Shown here piece by piece: positions 17,766 to 28,318 of a DNA stretch of 51,114 nt (position 1 is the stretch's first letter; the number at the start of each line of letters is the position of its first letter). This stretch comes from an uncultured Pelagibacteraceae bacterium (GTDB lineage Bacteria; Pseudomonadota; Alphaproteobacteria; Pelagibacterales; Pelagibacteraceae). The stretch covers positions 1 to 51,114 of the forward strand of contig CACEIY010000004.1 of assembly GCA_902559635.1 (NCBI GenBank), read 5' to 3'. The notes beneath the pieces were generated by a model. It was not told the DNA's origin. It made no database searches and saw only the letters and a program-made list of their open reading frames with translations. The translations under genes and the position numbers were made by a program.

Positions 17766-19841
17766 ATGCCTAAAAAAAAAAAGAAGAAAACCAAGGTAAG
17801 AAAAAAAACCTTTAAAAAAGTAAAAAAAAAAAGAAAAACTAAAAAAAAGCATTCTAAAAAATTAAAAAAAAAAATCAAAGCAAGAAAAGATAATGGAAAT
17901 TCAACTCCCGATATTATTATTAAAACTAAGCCTGAATGGGCGAAACAAAGTTTAGCAAATAAAGCTCAATATCACAAAAAATATAATGACTCGATAAAAA
18001 ACAACAATGGATTTTGGAAAAAAGAAGGAAAAAGAATTACTTGGATTAAGCGTTACAAAAAAATTAAAGATGTTAAATACAGTAACAAAGATGTTAGAAT
18101 TAAATGGTTTTATGATGGGACTTTAAATGCTTCTGCAAATTGCATTGATAGACATTTAAAAGATAAAAAAGATAAAACAGCAATAATTTGGGTTGGAGAT
18201 GATCCAAAAGATAATCAAAAAATAACTTATAAACAGCTTTATCAAAAAGTTTCTAAAGCAGCAAATGGATTAAAAAAATTAGGAATTCAAAAAGGAGACA
18301 GAGTTACAATTTATCTTACAATGATTCCTGAATTAGCAATTTTAATGCTTGCATGTGCGAGAATTGGTGCTGTTCACTCAATTATTTTTGGAGGTTTTTC
18401 AGCAGATTCTATTTCGGGAAGAGTAAATGATTGTGAATCTGAATATATTATTACAGCAGACGAGGGTGTTAGAGGTGGTAAAACCATTCCACTAAAATCT
18501 ACAACTGATGAGGCTTTATTAAATTGTCCAAATGTAAAAAAATGTATTGTTGTTAAAAGAACTGGAAATGACATCAGTTGGAATCATAATAGAGATGTTT
18601 GGTATCATGATTTAATCAAAGATGTTCCTATAAATTGTGAACCTGAAGAAATGAATGCTGAAGATCCTCTATTTATACTTTACACTTCTGGATCAACAGG
18701 TAAACCCAAAGGAGTTTTACATACTACTGGTGGTTATATGGTTTATGCTTCTATGACACACCAATACATTTTTAATTATAAACCTAAAGATATTTATTGG
18801 TGCACAGCTGATATTGGTTGGGTGACTGGGCATAGTTATATAATTTACGGTCCTCTTGCAAACGGAGCTACAACTATAATGTTTGAAGGAATTCCAAATT
18901 ATCCAGATACTTCTAGATGGTGGCAAATAATAGATAAATTTAAAGTTAATACTTTCTACACTGCTCCAACTGCTATACGAGCTTTAATGAGAGAAGGAGA
19001 TGGTCCTGTTAAAAAAACATCCAGAAAATCTTTGAAATTACTTGGTACAGTAGGAGAACCAATTAATCCCGAGGCTTGGATGTGGTATTATAAAACCGTT
19101 GGAAATTCTAAATGTCCTATTGTTGATACTTGGTGGCAAACAGAAACTGGTGGAATAATGATTTCTCCTCAAACTGGAGCTATTCCTTTAAAGCCTGGTT
19201 CAGCCACAAAACCATTCTATGGGATTAAACCTGTGCTCGTAGATAAAAATGGCAAAGAAATTAAGGGAGCAGGTGAAGGAAGACTCTGTATTTCTCAATC
19301 ATGGCCTGGTCAAATGAGAACAGTTTATGGAGATCATGATAGATTTATAAATACTTATTTTTCTCAATTCGATGGAAAATATTTTACTGGTGATGGCTGT
19401 AGAAGAGACAAAGATGGATATTATTGGATAACTGGAAGAGTTGATGATGTTATAATTGTATCTGGTCATAATCTAGGAACTGCTGAAATTGAAAGTGCAT
19501 TTGTGGCTCATCCAAAAGTGGCTGAAGCAGCTGTAGTTGGTTATCCTCATGACATTAAAGGGAATGGTTTATATTGTTATGTAACTTTAAATGCTGGTGA
19601 AAAAGATTCTGGTGAACTTGAAAGAGACTTAAAGCTCTGGGTAAGAAAACAAATTGGTCCACTAGCAACCCCTGACTTAATTCATTTTACTCCAGGACTA
19701 CCAAAAACAAGGTCAGGAAAAATTATGAGAAGAATTTTAAGAAAAATCGCAGCAAATGAACATGATCAACTAGGTGATACAACTACTTTAGCTGATCCTA
19801 GCGTAGTTGAAAGTTTGGTTGATAATAGAAAAAATATTTAA
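17766..19841 (+). CDS. acs: Acetate-CoA ligase with Lys-rich N-terminal extension
   Basis: [63 protein letters not shown]. Confidence 0.97.
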   Translation: MPKKKKKKTKVRKKTFKKVKKKRKTKKKHSKKLKKKIKARKDNGNSTPDIIIKTKPEWAKQSLANKAQYHKKYNDSIKNNNGFWKKEGKRITWIKRYKKIKDVKYSNKDVRIKWFYDGTLNASANCIDRHLKDKKDKTAIIWVGDDPKDNQKITYKQLYQKVSKAANGLKKLGIQKGDRVTIYLTMIPELAILMLACARIGAVHSIIFGGFSADSISGRVNDCESEYIITADEGVRGGKTIPLKSTTDEALLNCPNVKKCIVVKRTGNDISWNHNRDVWYHDLIKDVPINCEPEEMNAEDPLFILYTSGSTGKPKGVLHTTGGYMVYASMTHQYIFNYKPKDIYWCTADIGWVTGHSYIIYGPLANGATTIMFEGIPNYPDTSRWWQIIDKFKVNTFYTAPTAIRALMREGDGPVKKTSRKSLKLLGTVGEPINPEAWMWYYKTVGNSKCPIVDTWWQTETGGIMISPQTGAIPLKPGSATKPFYGIKPVLVDKNGKEIKGAGEGRLCISQSWPGQMRTVYGDHDRFINTYFSQFDGKYFTGDGCRRDKDGYYWITGRVDDVIIVSGHNLGTAEIESAFVAHPKVAEAAVVGYPHDIKGNGLYCYVTLNAGEKDSGELERDLKLWVRKQIGPLATPDLIHFTPGLPKTRSGKIMRRILRKIAANEHDQLGDTTTLADPSVVESLVDNRKNI

Positions 19842-20462
19842 AAGTTAATTAATTCTTCAAATTCTTTTTTAATTACATCCCACTTCAATATCATTGAATT
19901 CAATACAATCTTACGATCTAAAGATTTTAATTCATCTGCTATAGGTGCCCATTTATATAATGAAAGTGCACTAAGATTAAATGGTAAGTCTTTATAATAT
20001 AATTCCCAATTTATTTTTTCTAGCCTTTCATTAAAACTTTTTTTACACTCAGTAATAATATCTGAAGGCATCTTGTTAGAAATTTCATCATCTAATATTT
20101 TGTTAAAAATTTCTTTCACTTGTTGAATATCTTTAAAACTAAAATGTACTTTTAAATAAGAAAATGTAAAAAAAGTTAGATCTTGTAAAGCAACAGAATA
20201 AATATTCCATTTTGCAAGATTAACTGAAGACATAAATTCATCATTATCAAAATGGAGCACATACCTTGTGCCCATTCTGGTTTTAAGATAATTGTATAAA
20301 GTTACCTGCGTAACCCAAGCAGATTTCGTTTGAATAAAATTTTCAAGATCATCTAATGTTTTTATTTTTTTTTTAGGAATAAATGCTTTAAATAATGAAA
20401 ATAGATAAATCTTAAAATCTTTAAAGGTAAGATCTTTCCAGGTTAATTTATATTTTCCCATA
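19838..20462 (-). CDS. Conserved alphaproteobacterial protein of unknown function
   Basis: [19 protein letters not shown]...[26 protein letters not shown] at 20462 preferred over TTG at 20482. Confidence 0.75.
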
Positions 20463-20595
20463 ATTATTGTTAGATGTGCCAATTATATCTTAAAAAAGTA
20501 AGAAATAAGTAGCTAATATGATCAATTTTTAGCCTTTTCAAAGCTTTCATAATGGGTATGGTTTCGCCTAGTTATAACTAAATAAGGAGTAAATA

Positions 20596-20856
20596 ATGTC
20601 AAATCAACAAAAACACTGGGAAAAAACCAGAGGATTGCTATTTATGACTTTAGCAATCTGGTTTGTTTTCTCAATTGGCATCTTTCTCTTTGGAGCTGAA
20701 ATGAACAAGGTCACTGGACCTTTCGGTTATCCATGGACATATTGGTTTACATGTCAGGGATCTCTTGGAGCTTTCGTAATCCTAATTTTTTGGTTTGCGA
20801 ATAGACAAGAAAAAATCGATGAAGAATTTGGCTTTAGCGAAAGAGAGGACGATTAA
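20596..20856 (+). CDS. DUF4212 sodium/solute symporter small subunit
   Basis: HWEKTRGLLFMTLAIWFVFSIGIFLFG...GYPWTYWFTCQGSLGAFVILIFWFANRQ. Confidence 0.92.
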   Translation: MSNQQKHWEKTRGLLFMTLAIWFVFSIGIFLFGAEMNKVTGPFGYPWTYWFTCQGSLGAFVILIFWFANRQEKIDEEFGFSEREDD

Positions 20857-22664
20857 TGAAAGGTAATTTTATAGACAACTTGCCTCGGGTTTATGGAATC
20901 TATACTGGAGGATTTATAGGTTTCATAATCATTATGGCAATTGCAGAACAAATGGGTATGTCTGCTAAAGCGATTGGTATCGCTTTTGTAGCATTTACTG
21001 TATTCATTTATGCATTAATCGGATGGCTATCACGAACAGCCCAAGCAGATGCATATTATGTAGCTGGAAGGCAAGTACCAACGGTCTTCAACGGAATGGC
21101 GACTGCAGCAGACTGGATGTCTGGTGCTTCATTCGTTGCAATGGCAGGTGGTATTTATTTTAAAGGTTACGGTTATATGGCTCTACTTGTAGGTTGGACT
21201 GGTGGTTACGTGCTTGTTGCATCTTTATTAGCACCATACTTAAGAAAATTTGGCTGTTATACAGTTCCAGATTTTATAGGTACAAGATACGGTGGTAATT
21301 TAGCTAGGTTTAGTGCTGTGGTAGTTTTAACTGTCGCTTCATTTACTTATGTGACTGCACAAATTAACGCTACAGGTACTATTGCATCTGTTGCACTTGA
21401 TATACCGTTCCAATACGCAGTTTATATTGGACTAATAAGTATCTTATTATGTTCAATGTTAGGTGGTATGAGAGGGGTAACTTGGACACAGGTTGCACAA
21501 TATATCGTTTTAATTATAGCTTACTTGCTTCCAGTATTCTGGATCAGTAACAAAATGGGTGCAGGTTTCTTTCCTCACTTTATGTTAGCTGATGAAGTGG
21601 CTAGAATTGGTGAATTAGAACAACAGTTTGGTTTTGTAAAAAACGCAGCTGCTGATCTAAAAACTGTACCTAAAGGGTTAGCTGGAATAACTAAAGCTCA
21701 CTCAGCAGTTAACGCTACACCTTGGGCATTTATTTCATTAGCACTTGCTATGATGATGGGAACAGCATCATTACCTCACGTGATGATGAGATATTTCACT
21801 ACTCCAAGTGTAAAAGCAGCTAGAAAATCAGTAGGTTGGTCTTTATTCTTTATCTTCCTACTTTATTCTTCTGCTCCAATGTTAGCGACACTATCAAAAT
21901 TGTCATTGATTGATCCAACATTGTCTACAGGTATTATTGGTAAATCAATTGCAGAAGTTCAATCGATAGATTGGTATCAAAACTGGAATCAAGCAAACTT
22001 AATGTTTATCAGCGACTTTAACGGAAATGGAACTCTTGAATTAAACGAGTTTTTCATGGGTGGTAAAGCCGTTGTGTTAGCAACTCCAGAAATAGCTGGA
22101 TTACCGTACGTAATCTCAGGTCTAGTTGCTGCTGGAGGTATGGCTGCTGCCATGTCAACAGCTGATGGTTTAATTCTAGCAATTGCAAACGCTATATCAC
22201 ATGATGTTTACTATAAAATCATTGATCCAAAAGCGGAAACTGCAAAACGACTAGTTGTTGCAAGGGTACTACTTGTAGTAATTGGTTTTGCTGGAGCAAC
22301 TATTGCAGCAATGGAGATTCAAGGCATCTTAGGTTCAGTTATCTGGGCTTTTGACTTTGCGATGTCTGGATTGTTCTTCCCACTTGTACTTGGTGTATGG
22401 TGGAAGAGAGCTAACAGACAAGGTGCTATTGCTGGTATGCTAGGAGGTCTAGCTGCTGGTACTTGGTACTTAGTTTGGGTGCGAACTGGTGGAAGTGGAT
22501 TCTTAGGAATCACACAACTAACATTTGGTATCTTCGGTTCTGCTGTTAGTTTAGTTGCTATGGTTCTTGTGAGTTTAATGACTCAGGAGCCAGATAAAGC
22601 AACTCAAAAAATGGTTGATGATGTACGTGTACCGAGTGGTAGAACGGTCATCGGAAAACAATAA
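20856..22664 (+). CDS. Sodium:solute symporter (SSS family, ActP/VC_2705-like)
   Basis: YYVAGRQVPTVFNGMATAADWMSGASF, FTTPSVKAARKSVGW, AAAMSTADGLILAIANAISHDVYYK; adjacent to DUF4212 gene. Confidence 0.94.
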   Translation: MKGNFIDNLPRVYGIYTGGFIGFIIIMAIAEQMGMSAKAIGIAFVAFTVFIYALIGWLSRTAQADAYYVAGRQVPTVFNGMATAADWMSGASFVAMAGGIYFKGYGYMALLVGWTGGYVLVASLLAPYLRKFGCYTVPDFIGTRYGGNLARFSAVVVLTVASFTYVTAQINATGTIASVALDIPFQYAVYIGLISILLCSMLGGMRGVTWTQVAQYIVLIIAYLLPVFWISNKMGAGFFPHFMLADEVARIGELEQQFGFVKNAAADLKTVPKGLAGITKAHSAVNATPWAFISLALAMMMGTASLPHVMMRYFTTPSVKAARKSVGWSLFFIFLLYSSAPMLATLSKLSLIDPTLSTGIIGKSIAEVQSIDWYQNWNQANLMFISDFNGNGTLELNEFFMGGKAVVLATPEIAGLPYVISGLVAAGGMAAAMSTADGLILAIANAISHDVYYKIIDPKAETAKRLVVARVLLVVIGFAGATIAAMEIQGILGSVIWAFDFAMSGLFFPLVLGVWWKRANRQGAIAGMLGGLAAGTWYLVWVRTGGSGFLGITQLTFGIFGSAVSLVAMVLVSLMTQEPDKATQKMVDDVRVPSGRTVIGKQ

Positions 22665-22675
22665 ATAATCTTTTT

Positions 22676-22703
22676 AAGGGGCGATTAATTTCGCCCCTTT
22701 TAT
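22676..22703 (+). terminator. Rho-independent terminator downstream of symporter
   Basis: AAGGGGCG-ATTAATTT-CGCCCCTT followed by TT-A-TTT; 8-bp stem. Confidence 0.85.
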
Positions 22704-22732
22704 TTCTATTCATTTTCAAATATAATTTTTAG

Positions 22733-23089
22733 ATGTCAGCAGACTTTCATCCTTTAATATATTTTATAGATTATTTGCTTGGGATTATTATGTGGACCTT
22801 AATTGGAAGAGTTGCAATGAACATTTTTCAAAGAGAAGACTCAGAGTTTTTCTTTATGAAGGTATTTGTCAAATATACTAATCCTTTATTAAAATTATTT
22901 AAACCAATAACACCCTCTTTTATTATTGGTCCTTTAGTCCCTTTGTATGTGGCTTGGTTCTTTTATATGATTAGATTTTATCTAATGCCCTGGATCTTGG
23001 GATATTCTGTAATGGGCATGTTGTCATTTCCTCTTGAAAGTGAAATTTCGAGACAAATTTATCAATTTTTTAATTCATTTAAATTTTAA
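22733..23089 (+). CDS. Small membrane protein, possible YggT-like
   Basis: Hydrophobic segments flanking NPLLKLFKPITPSFIIGPLVPLYVAWFF. Confidence 0.65.
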   Translation: MSADFHPLIYFIDYLLGIIMWTLIGRVAMNIFQREDSEFFFMKVFVKYTNPLLKLFKPITPSFIIGPLVPLYVAWFFYMIRFYLMPWILGYSVMGMLSFPLESEISRQIYQFFNSFKF

Positions 23090-23117
23090 AAATTGATACT
23101 AGTAAATCTAGCAATCA

Positions 23118-23777
23118 ATGAAAAATATACAAATTTCACCATCGATTTTATCTGCCGATTTTAGTCAATTAGGTATAGAAATTAAAAGACTTGAAGAGGG
23201 TGGTGCTGATATGGTCCATGTAGATGTAATGGATGGTCATTTTGTTCCAAACCTTACAATTGGTCCTCCTGTAATTAAATCTTTAAGAAAACATTCCTCT
23301 TTAAAGTTTGATGTACACTTAATGATTTCACCTGTTGATAAATACATTGAAGCATATTCAGATGCTGGAGCAGATATTATTACTATTCATCCAGAGGCAA
23401 CATCTAACTTAAGTAAATCAATATCTAAAATTAAAGAATTAAAAAAAAAAGTTGGTGTATCTTTAAATCCTGAAACAAAAACAGATATTATTAAAAAAAA
23501 TTTAAAAGATATTGATTTAGTATTAATCATGAGTGTTCACCCTGGCTTTGGTGGTCAAGAATTTATGCCTGAAGTATTGGACAAGGTTCGAGAATTAAAA
23601 ACCGTCCAAAAAGACCAAAACTTAAGTTTTGATATTGAAATAGATGGTGGAATTAATTTTGAAAACTCCAAATCTGCAATAGAAGCTGGAGCTAATATAT
23701 TGGTTTCAGGCACTACAATATTTAAAAGCAATAATGGAGATATAAAAAAGAATATTGAATTGCTAAAATCAGTTTAA
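23118..23777 (+). CDS. rpe: Ribulose-phosphate 3-epimerase
   Basis: ISPSILSADFSQLG, HVDVMDGHFVPNLTIGPPV, MSVHPGFGGQEF, EIDGGIN. Confidence 0.97.
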   Translation: MKNIQISPSILSADFSQLGIEIKRLEEGGADMVHVDVMDGHFVPNLTIGPPVIKSLRKHSSLKFDVHLMISPVDKYIEAYSDAGADIITIHPEATSNLSKSISKIKELKKKVGVSLNPETKTDIIKKNLKDIDLVLIMSVHPGFGGQEFMPEVLDKVRELKTVQKDQNLSFDIEIDGGINFENSKSAIEAGANILVSGTTIFKSNNGDIKKNIELLKSV

Positions 23778-23781
23778 CTAA

Positions 23782-25413
23782 ATGATTTTAAAAAATCCTT
23801 TTAATTTCATTAATCAATTTTTTAAAAACATAAAAAAACAAATTAAGACTATTTATTTAAATTCTAATTACTACGATAAAAAAATATCAAGAATTAAATT
23901 TGATAACTTAGTTTACAAGCCAAGCCCACACCTTTTATCTTCAATAATCAAATATCAAAAAAAAAAAATTAATATTGATAATATTTCCAATGAAAACTTG
24001 TGGAATAATGAAAATATTAAAGAAAAGGACTTTAAAAGACTAAATAACTTTTATTGGTTTTTTAGTTTAGATTTAAAATCATCAAAAAAAATAACTCAAT
24101 CTATAATTTTAAGTTGGATAGAAAAAAATTTTAAATATGATTCTAAAAGTTGGGAATTTGATTTAACCTCTAAGAGAATAATTGCTTGGTTATCAAGTCA
24201 TAATCTTACATATCAAGATATATATGAGGAATATAAAGAAAAGTTTAATTGGATGATACAAAAGCAAGCCAATCATTTAATGAACGAAATAAATAAATCA
24301 AAATTAATTGATGACAAAATAATTGGATGCGCTGCTATAATTTTAGTCGGCCTTTGTTATAAAGATAAAAAAAATTATCTTAACTTTGGGTTAAACTTCT
24401 TAAAAAAAATTTCAAATTTGTCTTTAGATAGTCAGGGATTCCCAAAATCTAGAAGTATTAAACAACTTATATTTTATTTAAAATATTTTATTTTAATCAG
24501 AGAATGGTTCAAAGAAGCCCAAGTTACTGTTCCTGAAGAAGTTAATGAGACTATAAATTATTTAGGACAGGGCTATGCTTTCATATGGCAAAATATTAAA
24601 TCTGATATTTTATTTAATGGTAATAATATATCAAATAATTCTGAATTTGATCATTATTTGAAGAGGTTCGGTTATACTTTTAAAAATGAAAGTAGAGAAT
24701 TTGGAGGATATGTAATATTAAAAAATAAAAAAATATCTTTGATAATGGATGTTGGTAATTCTCCAAATTTAAATTTTTCAAAAGATTATCAATCTGGTGC
24801 AATGTCTTTTGAAATTATTTCAAATGGAAAAAAATTAATAAGTAACTGTGGGTATTATGATAATAAAAATATTAAATTGAGTCAATTATCGAAATCTACT
24901 GCTACCCATAGCACCCTAACTATTGATGATCATTCCTCGTGTAATTTTAAAAAAATTAATAAACATAATCTTATTCTTAATGATGAATTAAAAATTTTAA
25001 AAAAAAATATAGTTTTTGAAAAAAAATATTGGAAAATAAATGTATCTCACAATGGATATCAAAGAAATTATAATTTAATTCATGAGAGAGATATTGAATT
25101 TTATCAAGAAAAAAATAAGTTTGTTGGTACAGATAAAATATTAAATAAACAATCAAATTTAAATATTAAATTTGATATAAGATTTCACTTAGAACCAACC
25201 ATAAAATTAATGAAAACTCAGGATAACAAAACCATACTTATTGAATTAGAGGATGAGGGTTGGAAATTTACTTGTGATAATTTTCATATAAACATTGATA
25301 ACGGCTTATATTTCGGTAATAAAAATTCATATACACAAAACCAAAACATTTTTATTTCAGGTATAACAAGTAACCAAAATGAAAATATTAATTGGCAATT
25401 AACAAAAATATAA
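23782..25413 (+). CDS. Heparinase II/III family protein
   Basis: Position upstream of purH and C-terminal SFEIISNGKKLISNCGYY...STATHSTLTIDDHSSC. Confidence 0.83.
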   Translation: MILKNPFNFINQFFKNIKKQIKTIYLNSNYYDKKISRIKFDNLVYKPSPHLLSSIIKYQKKKINIDNISNENLWNNENIKEKDFKRLNNFYWFFSLDLKSSKKITQSIILSWIEKNFKYDSKSWEFDLTSKRIIAWLSSHNLTYQDIYEEYKEKFNWMIQKQANHLMNEINKSKLIDDKIIGCAAIILVGLCYKDKKNYLNFGLNFLKKISNLSLDSQGFPKSRSIKQLIFYLKYFILIREWFKEAQVTVPEEVNETINYLGQGYAFIWQNIKSDILFNGNNISNNSEFDHYLKRFGYTFKNESREFGGYVILKNKKISLIMDVGNSPNLNFSKDYQSGAMSFEIISNGKKLISNCGYYDNKNIKLSQLSKSTATHSTLTIDDHSSCNFKKINKHNLILNDELKILKKNIVFEKKYWKINVSHNGYQRNYNLIHERDIEFYQEKNKFVGTDKILNKQSNLNIKFDIRFHLEPTIKLMKTQDNKTILIELEDEGWKFTCDNFHINIDNGLYFGNKNSYTQNQNIFISGITSNQNENINWQLTKI

Positions 25414-26948
25414 TGAAAAAAATAAAAAGAGCTCTTATTTCAGTCTCAGATAAAACAAATTTAAATAAACTTATAAAAACATTAAAAAAATATAAAGTAG
25501 AAATTATAAGTTCAGGTGGAACTTTTAAAAAAATTAAAAAACTTAAATATAGATGCAAAGAAATTTCAGAGTACACAGGTTTACCTGAAATTTTAGGAGG
25601 AAGAGTAAAAACTCTTCATCCAAAAATTCATGCTGGCATATTAAATAAAAGACAAAACAAATCACATAAAAAGGATTTAATTAAAAACAATTTTAAAAAT
25701 ATTGATCTTGTAATAGTAAATTTTTATCCATTTGAAGAAATACTAAAAATTACAAAGAATCATAAAAAAATTATTGAAAATATAGATGTTGGTGGTCCAA
25801 CTATGGTGAGAGCTGCTGCTAAAAATTATAACGATGTAACTGTTATCACTTCAAGTGATCATTACGGAGAATTTATTGAAGAAATGAACAAAAACAAAGG
25901 TTCAACCACACTAGAATTTAGAAAAAAAATGTCTCAACTAGCATTTTCTGAAACAGCTTATTATGATGCTTTAATTTCTGAATATTTTAACAAAATTAAT
26001 AATAATTTTTTTACAAATAAAAAGATAATCTATGGAAATTTGATTGAAAGATTACGTTATGGTGAAAACCCTCATCAAGAAAGTGCTATTTACTCAAAAA
26101 ATAAAACACTCAAAATCAAACAACTTAATGGAAAACAATTAAGTTATAATAATTACAATGATATATTTGCAGCATTAACAATATCTAAATCATTGCCCAA
26201 AAATACTGGCACAGTTATCATTAAGCATACAAATCCTTCTGGAGTATCAATACTTAAAAATAAATTAGACAGTTACAAATCTGCATTATCATGTGATCCA
26301 GTTAGTTCATTTGGTGGAATTGTTTCTTGTAATTTTAAAATTACGAGAAATTTAGCAATAGAATTAAATAAAATTTTCTTAGAGGTGATAATAGGAAATG
26401 GATTTGATAAAAATGCTTTGAAAATATTAAAAAAAAAGAAAACCTTAAGATTAATTGATGCTTCAAATTTCAAATTAAACGAAATAATAAAATCCAATTC
26501 TTCTAATGAGACAATATTAGTACAATCAGAAGATACAAGAAAATTTTCAAAAAAAGATTTTAAGATTGTTTCTAAAAAAAAACCTACTAAGTCACAAATT
26601 GATAATTTGATATTTGCTTTTAACGTCTGTAGATTTGTAAAATCTAACGCTATTGTTATAGCTTCAAAAAAAACAACTGTTGGTATTGGAACTGGTCAAC
26701 AAAGTAGATTGGATAGTTGCGAAATAGCTATTAATAAAATGAGAAAATTTATTAACCCAAAGGATGATATCGTTGCTGCCTCAGATGCTTTCTTTCCATT
26801 TGTAGATGGAATAGAAAAATTAGTACAATCTGGAGTTTCTGCGGTTATTCAGCCAAGTGGATCGGTAAGGGATAAAGAAATAATTAAATTTGCAAATGAA
26901 ACCAATACAGTATTAGTTTTTTCTAAAACAAGACATTTCAGACATTAA
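25413..26948 (+). CDS. purH: Bifunctional AICAR formyltransferase/IMP cyclohydrolase
   Basis: ALISVSDKTNL, GGRVKTLHPKIHAGIL, NFYPF, LRYGENPHQ, KHTNPSG; ATG at 25413 overlaps previous stop (TAATG). Confidence 0.96.
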   Translation: MKKIKRALISVSDKTNLNKLIKTLKKYKVEIISSGGTFKKIKKLKYRCKEISEYTGLPEILGGRVKTLHPKIHAGILNKRQNKSHKKDLIKNNFKNIDLVIVNFYPFEEILKITKNHKKIIENIDVGGPTMVRAAAKNYNDVTVITSSDHYGEFIEEMNKNKGSTTLEFRKKMSQLAFSETAYYDALISEYFNKINNNFFTNKKIIYGNLIERLRYGENPHQESAIYSKNKTLKIKQLNGKQLSYNNYNDIFAALTISKSLPKNTGTVIIKHTNPSGVSILKNKLDSYKSALSCDPVSSFGGIVSCNFKITRNLAIELNKIFLEVIIGNGFDKNALKILKKKKTLRLIDASNFKLNEIIKSNSSNETILVQSEDTRKFSKKDFKIVSKKKPTKSQIDNLIFAFNVCRFVKSNAIVIASKKTTVGIGTGQQSRLDSCEIAINKMRKFINPKDDIVAASDAFFPFVDGIEKLVQSGVSAVIQPSGSVRDKEIIKFANETNTVLVFSKTRHFRH

Positions 26949-27282
26949 AAATTTTATCAATTTTTGCTGCTAAAATAAAATCATTTTCTGACAAACCTTC
27001 TATTGCATGTGTTGATATATGTATCTTTGCATATCCCCAACCAAATGTAATATCTGGGTGGTGACCTTCTTCTTCTGAAATTCTTCCTACTTGATTGATA
27101 AAATTTTGACTTTCTATAAAATTTTTAAATTTAAAATTTTTTTCTAAAAAAAAATTTTGTTTATCATTTTCTAAGACATCCCAACCATCTACTTTTTTTT
27201 GATATTTATGTATTTCTGAAATATCAAATGGAATAGCACCTCCTTCGCACGGAACACATTTTTTTTTTAATAAATCATTCAT
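26938..27282 (-). CDS. phhB: 4a-hydroxytetrahydrobiopterin dehydratase
   Basis: CEGGAIPFD, GWDVLEND, EGHHPDITFGWGYAKIHISTHAIEGLSENDFILAAKID. Confidence 0.93.
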   Translation of the reverse strand: MNDLLKKKCVPCEGGAIPFDISEIHKYQKKVDGWDVLENDKQNFFLEKNFKFKNFIESQNFINQVGRISEEEGHHPDITFGWGYAKIHISTHAIEGLSENDFILAAKIDKIFNV

Positions 27283-27289
27283 AAGCTTC

Positions 27290-27364
27290 TGGAGCGGGCA
27301 AAGGGGGTCGAACCCTCGACCTTCTCGTTGGCAACGAGACGCTCTACCACTGAGCTATGCCCGC
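27290..27364 (-). tRNA. tRNA-Gly(GCC), CCA encoded
   Basis: Minus strand GCGGGCATAGCTCAGTGGTAGAGCGTCTCGTTGCCAACGAGAAGGTCGAGGGTTCGACCCCCTTTGCCCGCTCCA: acceptor, D, anticodon (GCC) and T arms all pair. Confidence 0.97.
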
Positions 27365-27412
27365 AAAAAAAATAATATAAAGAATGTAAAATCTTATTTC
27401 AAGAAATTTAAA

Positions 27413-28264
27413 TTATTTATAATTTAATTCGATTAAACTTTTTTCAAAAATTCTATTTAATTTATCAATAAATTTACTATCATAAATTTGTTTCCAGTCA
27501 TTTTTTGGTCCTAAATGAAAAAAAGGGATTTTTTTTTTATTTTCACGTGCAATAATTGACTCTTTAAAACCTTTGTTCTCTTCAATTTTTTTTAAATTAT
27601 TAAAAGAAGTGCTACTGACAGCATTTTTTGCTTTTTCTCTACTAAACCCTTTTTTATTATTCGATATTTTGTCAATAAAATCTATAATTTCTTTGAATAC
27701 AAAAAATGTTTCTTTAAGTAAATCTTCATACTTAAAAAATTTAACCGGCAATAAACTATTATTTTTCCAAGATTGGTAATTTTTTTCCCAAGAACTAACG
27801 AATTGATAATCACTATAATCATTTTTTTTTTTAAAATCATAAGTAAAATTATTTACATCCTGCATGACTTCTAATGCTTTATCATAGTCTAATTGGAAAT
27901 GCCTTGACATAGAGCTCAGAACATTTCTTGGATCTCTAACTATATAAATTGCTCCTAATGTATTTTTTTTATTTGTAAAATTATTTTGTCCTAATCTTAC
28001 AAGGGCATTATGTGTTTTAAAAAATTTTATATTTTTTTCTAAATTAATCTTTTCCTGAGCTGCAATCCAAAATCTTGAAGTATCTCCTGGTAAATTTAAA
28101 TTATAATTAAAACCCTCCATATATTTTTTTACTGGAAATTGAGAAATATAATTTAAGTGCTGATCCCCTAAAAAAAAACCATCTTTAGTATAATAATACG
28201 CACTTATTAGTGATCTTAACCATGTGTTTCCATTTTTTGGATATGATGCTAACCAAATAATCAT
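27413..28264 (-). CDS. Sulfotransferase domain protein (paralog 1)
   Basis: IWLASYPKNGNTWLRSL (PAPS 5'-phosphosulfate loop), IYIVRDPRNVLSSMSRHF (3'-phosphate site). Confidence 0.88.
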   Translation of the reverse strand: MIIWLASYPKNGNTWLRSLISAYYYTKDGFFLGDQHLNYISQFPVKKYMEGFNYNLNLPGDTSRFWIAAQEKINLEKNIKFFKTHNALVRLGQNNFTNKKNTLGAIYIVRDPRNVLSSMSRHFQLDYDKALEVMQDVNNFTYDFKKKNDYSDYQFVSSWEKNYQSWKNNSLLPVKFFKYEDLLKETFFVFKEIIDFIDKISNNKKGFSREKAKNAVSSTSFNNLKKIEENKGFKESIIARENKKKIPFFHLGPKNDWKQIYDSKFIDKLNRIFEKSLIELNYK

Positions 28265-28318
28265 GTGTTTAATCTTTCAAAAATTTTTGATATTATTAAC
28301 ATATTTATTAATTAAATT

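Noticed and set aside
16370-18926. Minus-strand ORFs 16370-16603, 17670-17852, 18374-18574, 18717-18926
   Set aside because: Antisense to tsaD, EVE-domain gene and acs; the Phe/Leu-rich 17670-17852 product is just the reverse of the poly-Lys codons
20483-20595. Possible riboswitch upstream of DUF4212/symporter
   Set aside because: No recognisable glycine, SAM or other riboswitch core; only an ordinary AT-rich leader with a GGAG ribosome-binding site
22319-22513. Minus-strand ORF in symporter
   Set aside because: Antisense to a strongly conserved SSS transporter; Pro-rich artefact of Gly codons
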